A stretch of DNA of 9,928 nt from PWVB01 sp964530185 (lineage in GTDB: Bacteria; Chloroflexota; Anaerolineae; B4-G1; SLSP01), in the NCBI GenBank assembly GCA_964530185.1, contig CAZHBB010000106.1:1-9928 (forward strand). The letters run 5' to 3'. The number at the start of each line of letters is the position of its first letter. Within the stretch, counting starts at the first letter, position 1. The position numbers were made by a program, and so were the translations under genes. Shown piece by piece: positions 1 to 5,786 of the stretch. The notes beneath the pieces are model-generated. The model saw only the letters and a program-made list of their open reading frames with translations. It was not told where the DNA came from and made no database searches.

Positions 1-2
1 GC

Positions 3-68
3 GTTGTTCCCCATTCCGATACGTACGCCCTGGTGCAGTGGCGCGATGCGGCTGATTGGGTAAAATAG
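3..68 (+). CDS. C-terminal end of an unidentified upstream gene (partial)
   Basis: The frame starting at base 3 is open from the window edge to a TAG at 66-68 and encodes 21 residues ending in QWRDAADWVK. Codon choice is mostly G/C at third positions, as in the genes further on, and the other two forward frames also stop by base 63 but read less like protein. The piece is too short to assign to a family. It lies on the same strand as the nitroreductase, 158 bases upstream of that gene's start. It could be a chance open frame. Confidence 0.35.
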   Translation, partial: VVPHSDTYALVQWRDAADWVK

Positions 69-210
69 TCGGGCTGTTCAGCATTCCTTTGCGTCTCTTA
101 CTCCCCATGGGATTGGTTACCAAAGTTGGGCGGCTGGACGGGGGAGGGATAGGTGGGACACCCCGTTGGTTCTTTGAAGGTTTAAATGGGATTCAGGATA
201 TAGGGTATAG

Positions 211-217
211 AGAGGAG
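211..217 (+). promoter_or_regulatory. Ribosome binding site of the nitroreductase gene
   Basis: AGAGGAG at 211-217 lies 9 bases before the ATG at 227. It decides the start: the reading frame is open back to a TTG at 56, but that upstream extension does not resemble the nitroreductase family and has no comparable ribosome binding site. Confidence 0.75.
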
Positions 218-226
218 TTACAGACG

Positions 227-730
227 ATGGATGCTTTAGAGGCTATCTTCACACGTCGCAGCATTCGGGCATATACGTCGGAGCCGGTCTCGGAAGAGGA
301 CTTGAAGGTCATCTTGGAAGCCGCTATGAATGCCCCTTCGGCCAACAATCGTCAGCCATGGCACTTTATCGTGGTCGACGACCGTAGCAAGCTTGACGCC
401 ATCATGGAGGTCCATCCTTACTCCGATATGCTGGCCCAGGCACCCTTGGCGATCGTGGTATGTGGTGACACAAAGGTGTCATCGAGTTATTGGCAGCAGG
501 ATTGTTCCGCGGCGACCGAGAACATCCTGTTGGCCGCTCGGGCGCTCGGGCTGGGGACGGTCTGGCTCGGTGTCTACCCGCGTGAGGATCGGGTCAAGGG
601 CATCAGTCGGCTTTTCCAGCTTCCCGCGCACGTCAAGCCCCTGGCGGTGATCGCGGTGGGACATCCGGCGGAGGAGAAGGGCCGCGTCGACCGATGGCAG
701 GAGGAGAAGGTCCACCGCAATCGGTGGTAG
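227..730 (+). CDS. Nitroreductase family protein (FMN-dependent oxidoreductase)
   Basis: Predicted 167-residue cytoplasmic flavoprotein of the nitroreductase superfamily. These enzymes bind FMN as a homodimer and use NAD(P)H to reduce nitro compounds, quinones, enones or other substrates. Visible motifs are the N-terminal FMN-phosphate site RRSIR (residues 10-14), PSANNRQPWHF (37-47), which contacts the flavin, the helix with ATENILLAARALGLGTVWLG (96-115), and the C-terminal VIAVGHPAEEKGR (141-153). The length is that of the compact single-domain members. The start at 227 is chosen because a good ribosome binding site precedes it and the family signature begins immediately after it. The ASKHA/ROK-like gene follows after 27 bases on the same strand and may be co-transcribed. 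The substrate cannot be inferred from sequence. Confidence 0.93.
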   Translation: MDALEAIFTRRSIRAYTSEPVSEEDLKVILEAAMNAPSANNRQPWHFIVVDDRSKLDAIMEVHPYSDMLAQAPLAIVVCGDTKVSSSYWQQDCSAATENILLAARALGLGTVWLGVYPREDRVKGISRLFQLPAHVKPLAVIAVGHPAEEKGRVDRWQEEKVHRNRW

Positions 731-757
731 GGCGCAGAAAGGGCGTGCCATCGGTCT

Positions 758-1978
758 ATGTCTGTGGTCGAGGAGCGTGAGATCGCCGATCATACGAGTT
801 CTATCCCTTCCCCGCCAGACACGCCTCTGAGCGCCTCCATCAATCGGATCAGGATTGTTGGTCTGGGCGCTATCACGTTGGACGCCGCTGTGCACGGAGA
901 GCAGGCCTATCACCTGCTCTCCGTGCCCGCTTTAATCCGTTACGCTTTGGAGCGCGCCGAGGCTCTGGGCCTGCCCTCCGGGTATGGGGAAATGCCTCCC
1001 GAGTCGCCAATTGTGCGCCGTGAGGTGCCCAGGTGGGTGGTTCGCGCCCTGGAGAGCCCGGATCCGCGCCGCAGGGAGGCGGCCCAAGAGATCGCGCGCC
1101 GTCTGGGCCGGAACCTGGGCTATATCTTGCTGACTCTCAAGCGGGGGGATCGCATCAATAGACTGGCGCGCCCGGATTGGGGTCCCGACGAATGGCAACA
1201 GTGGGCCGGGGTCCGCACCGTGTGGCTGGGGGGAGGCATCCTCAGCGGCCAGTTGGGATCGTTGCTCCTCCAGCACGCCCGTGCCCTCCTGCGGGGTGTG
1301 GGGTACGGGGACGTGATCCATGTGCACCTCCTATCGGTGCCTGCCGTCATGGGATTGCTGGGAGCCGCGCGCTACCTGCCTGTGGGGCAGGGCCAGGCCC
1401 TCTGTCTGGATTTCGGGCAGACTTCAGTGAAGCGCGCGGTGGTGACGTGCGTTGACGGGCGGCTCGCCACACTGCATACGTTTCCGTCCTCGCCCGTACC
1501 CTGGGGTTGGACGAACACCCCGCATGCCGGCGATGCGCTGGACCCCCAAGATGTCCTGGCGTTTACAGTGGAGACCCTCTGCGGGACCTATCGGATGGCC
1601 CGCCGGGCTGGCTTCCAACCGTCCTCCGAGGTCGTGGCCAGCGTGGCGGCCTATGTGAGGGGAGGTAGGCTGGAGGGCCATGGTATGTATGCGCGGATGA
1701 CCCGCATCGCATCGGATGTGGGGGGCCTGGTCGCGGAGAGGGCGATCTGTGACGGCTGGCGGCCACGCCCGGTGCGTTTCATCCACGACGGCACAGCCGC
1801 GGCAGCACTCCTCGCCGGTCAACGGGCCAGCGCGGTGATCCTCGTCGGGACCGCGCTGGGGGTGGGATTTCCTCCCGCCAGCGCGGCCGGGCTTCGCCTC
1901 CTGGCCCCCGATCTGCGGATCGAGCACCTCTCTGAGGACAGAGGAGGCCTGGTCCAGGATAACGTTGGCACCCCCTAA
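758..1978 (+). CDS. ROK-like / ASKHA-fold protein with apparently permuted motif order
   Basis: A 406-residue protein of the actin/hexokinase/sugar-kinase fold, closest in style to ROK proteins (sugar kinases and repressors). Seen motifs: CLDFGQTSVK (216-225), like the phosphate-1 loop; FIHDGTAAAALLAG (341-354), like the ROK catalytic-Asp segment with D344 as candidate base; and ILVGTALGVGF (361-371), like phosphate-2. Before these come AAQEIARRLGRNLG (108-121), VWLGGGILSG (155-164) and VMGLLGAARYL (197-207), which resemble the helix, adenosine-binding GGG loop and final GAA helix that normally close a ROK protein. The order therefore looks rotated. The CxCGxxGC zinc motif of ROK proteins is absent, as is any helix-turn-helix I can see. 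The first 30 residues are low-complexity and proline/serine-rich. The ribosome binding site is weak (AGAAAGGG is about 15 bases upstream), so the exact start is uncertain. The stop overlaps the convergent GNAT gene. Kinase activity is unproven. Confidence 0.75.
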   Translation: MSVVEEREIADHTSSIPSPPDTPLSASINRIRIVGLGAITLDAAVHGEQAYHLLSVPALIRYALERAEALGLPSGYGEMPPESPIVRREVPRWVVRALESPDPRRREAAQEIARRLGRNLGYILLTLKRGDRINRLARPDWGPDEWQQWAGVRTVWLGGGILSGQLGSLLLQHARALLRGVGYGDVIHVHLLSVPAVMGLLGAARYLPVGQGQALCLDFGQTSVKRAVVTCVDGRLATLHTFPSSPVPWGWTNTPHAGDALDPQDVLAFTVETLCGTYRMARRAGFQPSSEVVASVAAYVRGGRLEGHGMYARMTRIASDVGGLVAERAICDGWRPRPVRFIHDGTAAAALLAGQRASAVILVGTALGVGFPPASAAGLRLLAPDLRIEHLSEDRGGLVQDNVGTP

Positions 1979-2871
1979 GGGCAGAGGCTAAGATGCATCT
2001 CAATCCGCCGGAACACCTCCACATAGCCCATGTCCAGCATGCCCTGAAGGTGAGGGTCATCGGCAGGCAGGTTCTCGGTTTTGGTGTCCAGGGCCGGGTA
2101 GCGTGTGTGCAGCGCATGGAGGAGCGCGCGGGTGACCTGGGTGGCGTCTCCCCGTTCTGTCTGTAGCACCAGGCGCGCCAATTGGAAGACCGTGACCTGA
2201 TACACGAGCCATCCCCGTCCGCCATCCTGCAGCTCGACCTGGATGCATGCCAGCCCCCCTGCGTTCCTCAGGGAGGGGTAGTCATCCAACCACGAGGGCA
2301 CGCTTCGGCGTTGCCTCAGGAGCGCCAGGGAAGCTTCCTCGTCCCGGTGCAGCGCCTCATAGGGTGGTACCTCCCCCCGTGGCATGCCAGGTGGCCGCCG
2401 GAGGATGAGGAGCTCCCGGGTCTCGTGGAACCCTAACTTGCGGAACAGCCTGTGGGCAGGCACGTTGTTCTTGATGACCTCCAGGATGACATGGTGAGCC
2501 CCCAGATCCCGCGATTGTTGCAGCAGGTAGCGCATCATGGCCTCGCCAGTGCCGCGTCCGCGTCTGTTGGGCAGGACCCCCAGCCGGGTGATCCACGTGC
2601 GGCCCGGTCGGACGCCCAACATGGCCAGCCCCAGCATCTGCTCTCCGTCCAGGGCGACCACCGAGCGTGTCAGGTCCACGTCGTAATGGTCGATGTAGGC
2701 CTGGAGGCGGGCCACGTTCATGGGCATGGGCACGATATAGTCGACCCGGGTCTGGTTGTAAGCCTCTGTCAACTCTGCGACGGTGTAGTGGGATGCAGGA
2801 ACCAGGGTGCATGGCGGGACATACTTCGCTTCCTCTGGGTGAGGGGGAGACGTGTGGGTGGTATGGGTCAT
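1975..2871 (-). CDS. GNAT family acetyltransferase, probable tandem GNAT
   Basis: A 298-residue protein with a clear N-terminal GNAT domain (about residues 20-160). It carries the acetyl-CoA pyrophosphate loop within TRLGVLPNRRGRGTGEAM (95-112, core RRGRGTG) and the motif-B segment IKNNVPAHRLFRKLGF (133-148). Such enzymes transfer acetyl from acetyl-CoA to an amine of a small molecule or protein; the acceptor here is unknown. The C-terminal half (about 190-298) looks like a second, degenerate GNAT: a strand-helix section around LARLVLQTERGDATQVTRALL without a proper RxxGxG loop, then ENLPADDPHLQGMLDMGYVEVF, which resembles motif B. It is the last gene of the minus-strand operon. Its ATG overlaps the TGA of the receiver gene (ATGA, 2868-2871), and no strong ribosome binding site is seen, suggesting translational coupling. 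Its TAG overlaps the stop of the convergent gene. Confidence 0.9.
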   Translation of the reverse strand: MTHTTHTSPPHPEEAKYVPPCTLVPASHYTVAELTEAYNQTRVDYIVPMPMNVARLQAYIDHYDVDLTRSVVALDGEQMLGLAMLGVRPGRTWITRLGVLPNRRGRGTGEAMMRYLLQQSRDLGAHHVILEVIKNNVPAHRLFRKLGFHETRELLILRRPPGMPRGEVPPYEALHRDEEASLALLRQRRSVPSWLDDYPSLRNAGGLACIQVELQDGGRGWLVYQVTVFQLARLVLQTERGDATQVTRALLHALHTRYPALDTKTENLPADDPHLQGMLDMGYVEVFRRIEMHLSLCP

Positions 2872-3284
2872 GGCCGATCTGTGCCCTCGGCCCGTCGTGT
2901 GGAGGGATCGTCCGGGGGTGACGCCTCCAGGAAGGCCTCGATCTGGGTCGCAAAGGTGCGGGCGCTGATAGGCTTTGACAGATACCCGTCACATCCATAG
3001 GCCTGTGCCATCTGACCGGCGAAGTCCTCGGGCCATGCCGTGACCGCGATAAGTGGGATATGCCCCAGCAGGGAGGAGCCTTTGATCAGACCGGCGATGG
3101 TCTGACCATCCATATCTGGCAGGCCCATGTCCAGCAGAATTACATCGGGGACGGAGGCCATCGCCATCCGCAATCCGTCCTCCCCGTTGTGGGCGACGGT
3201 CACCTGATGGCCCGCGTGTTCCAGCAAGCGCCGCATCAGCCGCGATTGGTGGGGATCGTCCTCAAAGATCAGGATCGTTGCCAT
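2868..3284 (-). CDS. Single-domain response regulator (CheY/DivK-like receiver)
   Basis: A 138-residue protein made of one receiver domain (about 1-122) plus a short tail. All phosphorylation-site residues are present: acidic cluster E8/D9/D10, phospho-acceptor D52 in VILLDMGLPDMDG, T82 in IAVTA, and K104 followed by P105 (YLSKPI). There is no output domain, so it should act as a phosphate carrier or by binding partners, as CheY, Spo0F and DivK do. The ATG at 3284 is chosen because AGGAG sits 7 bases upstream and because MATILIFEDD is the normal start of a receiver. An upstream in-frame TTG at 3305 is a poorer choice. The gene overlaps the end of the preceding receiver gene by 23 bases and the GNAT gene by 4. 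Its tail contains TRRAEGT, identical to part of the ATP-binding region of the kinase in this operon. Confidence 0.93.
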   Translation of the reverse strand: MATILIFEDDPHQSRLMRRLLEHAGHQVTVAHNGEDGLRMAMASVPDVILLDMGLPDMDGQTIAGLIKGSSLLGHIPLIAVTAWPEDFAGQMAQAYGCDGYLSKPISARTFATQIEAFLEASPPDDPSTRRAEGTDRP

Positions 3285-3672
3285 GCCTGTGCTCCTCTTG
3301 CTCAAAGAAAGCCGTCACCCTCTGCAACAGATGCTGAATGTTCAGGGGTTTGGGGAGATAATCGTCACAGCCCGCGGCCAGGAAACGTTCCTTGTCCCCC
3401 AGCATCGCGGAGGCGGTCAGTGCGATGATATGGGTGCTGGATAGCGCTGGGTCGCTCCGAACTCGTCTCACTACCTCGAGGCCATCCAGCTCGCCTGGCA
3501 GCGCTATGTCCACCAGCACCAACGGCGGGCGGTGCTGTTTGATGAGCTTCCACCCTGTGACCGCGTCCTCCGCGGTGAGCACCGTATACCCCGCTGCGCC
3601 CAGCACCTTCTGGACCAGCCGCCGACTGTGATAATGGTCCTCAATGTAAAGGATCGCTCTGGATTGGTCCAT
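3262..3672 (-). CDS. Single-domain response regulator (receiver only)
   Basis: A 136-residue receiver protein (138 if the ATG at 3678 is used). Key residues in the shorter numbering are E11/D12 at the metal site, phospho-acceptor D55 in LVLVDIALPGELDG, T86 in IIALTAS, and K108-P109 in DYLPKPL. The GELDG form of the loop after the Asp, with one extra residue, is common in DivK-type and hybrid-kinase receivers. It has no output domain. Two starts are possible: ATG at 3678 forms an ATGA overlap with the stop of the PLP-receiver gene, while ATG at 3672 has GAGG (3684 to 3681) at a better 8-base spacing, against 2 bases for 3678. I chose 3672 for the spacing; the difference is two residues. The next receiver gene begins inside its 3' end. 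Its likely phosphodonor is the operon's histidine kinase. Confidence 0.92.
   Translation of the reverse strand: MDQSRAILYIEDHYHSRRLVQKVLGAAGYTVLTAEDAVTGWKLIKQHRPPLVLVDIALPGELDGLEVVRRVRSDPALSSTHIIALTASAMLGDKERFLAAGCDDYLPKPLNIQHLLQRVTAFFEQEEHRHGNDPDL
3292..3296 (-). promoter_or_regulatory. Ribosome binding site deciding the start of the distal receiver gene
   Basis: On the minus strand AGGAG (3296 to 3292) stands 7 bases before the ATG at 3284. It lies inside the coding region of the preceding receiver gene, as expected in a compact operon, and favours the ATG over the upstream TTG at 3305. Confidence 0.7.
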
Positions 3673-3674
3673 GG

Positions 3675-5786
3675 TCATCGCCTCAGGATTGTCTGGACGT
3701 AGGTTAGAAAGCTGCTGCGATCGAGCTCTGACTTGGGCCAGATGGTCTCCACGTTGGGCGTCAGATGGGCGCGGGTGCTGGCCTCCAGTGCCTCCAGGTC
3801 GGTCACCACGATCACCGGCACATTCTCATTGGCCTGGGAGGTCTTAAGCAGGATCAAGAGGCGTTGCCCGTCGATGTCGGGGAATTCGAGGTCCATGATG
3901 AGCAGGTCGAGGTCAGCCTGCCCAGCCAGTGCCAGGGCCTCTACGCCGGAGTGGGCCACAGCGACCTCGAGGCCGGGCTCTGTCTCGAGCAAGCGTTTGA
4001 TCAGATATGCCTCTGGCTTGTTGCTGTCGACCACCAGCACGCGTTGACGGACCCACTTGCCGAAGGGAGGCCTCTCGTCCTGTTGGGCGTCCGCGGAAAG
4101 GTCCACCGCGGGCGCCTGGAGGCTTTCTCCCTCCCGCTCCAGGAGTTTTGCGACGTGGCTTGCCAGCTCCCGCGCGCTGAAGCTCCCTTTCTGCCACACC
4201 GACTCCGCGTAGATCTCAAGCTGAGTACGCTCTTCGTCGGTGAGGGTCTTGGCAGAGATGATCACCGTCGGGATGCGTGCGGTCTGTGGATCTGCCTTGA
4301 GGGTGTCCAGGATGGCAAAGCCATCGACGTCTGGCATCATCAGGTCCAATAGGACTACGTCAGGTTGGTGCTGATGGACGAGATCAAGGCCCTCCTGGGC
4401 GGTGTGGGCCTCGAAGATACGGTATGGCCGGTGGGCCTCCAGGAGCTTGCGGATGAGTCGGCTGTCGTAGGGGTTGTCGTCGATGATCACCACTGTGGTA
4501 ATGCGTTCGTCCAGCTCCGCGAGGGCTGTGGCCAGTCCCTCTGTGGGCCTTTCCACATCACGGGTCTGGAGGGAGAGATTGAAGATATGTCGATCCTCCA
4601 GGGCGTACTTCTCGGCGCTAAACGTATGTCCGGAACAATTGACCACCACGGTCTCATCCGCGCCGATGAGGCCTTTTCTCAGCAGGCGCTCCAGGCCGGC
4701 AAACGCCACACTGGCGGCTGGCTCCATGGAGATCCCCTCGGTCCGCGCTACCTTGCGCATGGCGCGGAAGGCCTCCCCGTCGCTCACGGACACCATTGCG
4801 CCTCCATAGCGGTCCAGCGCCTGTTTCAGGTGACGATAGGCCATCCCAGGATTTCCTGTCGATAACACGGTGATCAGGCTGTCGGGGTGCTCTATGGGTA
4901 CCGCCTCGTCGCGTCCCTGTTCCCAGGCGCGGACCATGGGGTTGCAGCCCTCTGTCTGCACGATGGCCAGCTTAGGAACCCGATCGATGATGCCCGCGGC
5001 AGCCAGTTCCTCAAACCCCTTGAGCACCCCCAGGGGGCCGATCCCCCCCGATACGGACTGAACATACCAGTCCGGAGCGCCCCACCGGTTGGTCGCTGTG
5101 CGAGGCCACTGTTCGGCGATCTCGAAGGCCACGGTCTTCATGCTCTCTTTGCCGACGATAGCCTTGGCGCCGCGGTCCAGGAACAGGCCGCGGTGTTCGG
5201 CGAAACGAGCCGCTACGGCCTTTGCCTGGTCATAGGTGCCGGTCACTTTGATCACCTCGGCGTTGTACAGAGCCAATTCGCGCGTCTTCTCCGCCAGCAC
5301 ACTGCTGGTCACGAAGACCCACAGCTTGATATTGGCGCGGGCGCAATAGGCGGCGTAGGCAACGGCGGCGTTCCCCGTGCTGGCCAAGACGACCTCTTTG
5401 ATCCCGCGCAGCATCAGCGCGCTGACGGCCATGGCCGCCTGGCGGTCCTTGAAGGAGCCCGTAGTCTGCTGGCGCTCGTCTTTGATCCAGATACCTGGAT
5501 GGCCCAAGACGCGCTCCAACCCTGTTGCCCTGAGCAGCGGCGTGCCTCCTTCGCCCATGGAGACCGGGGTCGATGTGTCCGGGAAAGGCAACAACTCCCG
5601 ATAGCGCCACATAGTGTATGGCCGCCAGCGCAGCACTTCATCCCAGACGCGCGGCATGCGTTCGAGTTGATATTCCGCTTCCAGCCAGGGGCTTCCACAT
5701 GCAGGGCACACATCGACCTCAAGGGAGGGCGGGGTCCGATGCCGACATTCCATACAGCGTATGTGAGAGAAAAGCGATGCCATCAT
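3675..5786 (-). CDS. Threonine-synthase-like PLP enzyme fused to two receiver domains
   Basis: A 703-residue fusion. Residues 8-35 form a zinc-ribbon-like segment (C11, C14, C27, C30), as in many threonine synthases. Residues about 70-395 are a fold-type II PLP enzyme: TGSFKDR (109-115) with K113 as the probable Schiff-base lysine, STGN (136-139), a glycine-rich phosphate cup SGGIGPLG (246-253), EPAASVAFAGL (355-365) and NCSGHTFSAEK (383-393). Threonine synthase converts O-phosphohomoserine to threonine; a related PLP reaction cannot be excluded. Residues 430-550 are receiver 1: D436/D437, phospho-acceptor D481, S511, K533. Residues 582-703 are receiver 2: D587, phospho-acceptor D632, T662, K685, but the second acidic residue is S588. 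There is no ATG and no clear ribosome binding site at the enzyme-receiver junction, so one continuous protein is likely. AGAGGT stands 4 bases before ATG 5786 and 7 before the adjacent ATG 5783. The start overlaps the kinase stop (ATGA). Confidence 0.93.
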   Translation of the reverse strand: MMASLFSHIRCMECRHRTPPSLEVDVCPACGSPWLEAEYQLERMPRVWDEVLRWRPYTMWRYRELLPFPDTSTPVSMGEGGTPLLRATGLERVLGHPGIWIKDERQQTTGSFKDRQAAMAVSALMLRGIKEVVLASTGNAAVAYAAYCARANIKLWVFVTSSVLAEKTRELALYNAEVIKVTGTYDQAKAVAARFAEHRGLFLDRGAKAIVGKESMKTVAFEIAEQWPRTATNRWGAPDWYVQSVSGGIGPLGVLKGFEELAAAGIIDRVPKLAIVQTEGCNPMVRAWEQGRDEAVPIEHPDSLITVLSTGNPGMAYRHLKQALDRYGGAMVSVSDGEAFRAMRKVARTEGISMEPAASVAFAGLERLLRKGLIGADETVVVNCSGHTFSAEKYALEDRHIFNLSLQTRDVERPTEGLATALAELDERITTVVIIDDNPYDSRLIRKLLEAHRPYRIFEAHTAQEGLDLVHQHQPDVVLLDLMMPDVDGFAILDTLKADPQTARIPTVIISAKTLTDEERTQLEIYAESVWQKGSFSARELASHVAKLLEREGESLQAPAVDLSADAQQDERPPFGKWVRQRVLVVDSNKPEAYLIKRLLETEPGLEVAVAHSGVEALALAGQADLDLLIMDLEFPDIDGQRLLILLKTSQANENVPVIVVTDLEALEASTRAHLTPNVETIWPKSELDRSSFLTYVQTILRR

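Noticed and set aside
174..204. Promoter-like TTGAAG (174-179) and TATAGG (199-204) before the nitroreductase
   Set aside because: Only four of six bases match at each box and the spacer is 19 bases, too weak to call.
56..226. In-frame N-terminal extension of the nitroreductase from TTG 56
   Set aside because: The family signature starts right after ATG 227, which has a good ribosome binding site. The extension overlaps the end of the upstream frame and is unlike the family.
1927..1947. Hairpin near the 3' end of the ROK-like gene as a terminator
   Set aside because: The stem has a bulge, lies within coding sequence and is not followed by a T-run on either strand.
2452..3000. 182-codon open frame on the plus strand opposite the GNAT and receiver genes
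   Set aside because: Both opposite-strand genes have clear catalytic motifs; this translation does not resemble a protein family.
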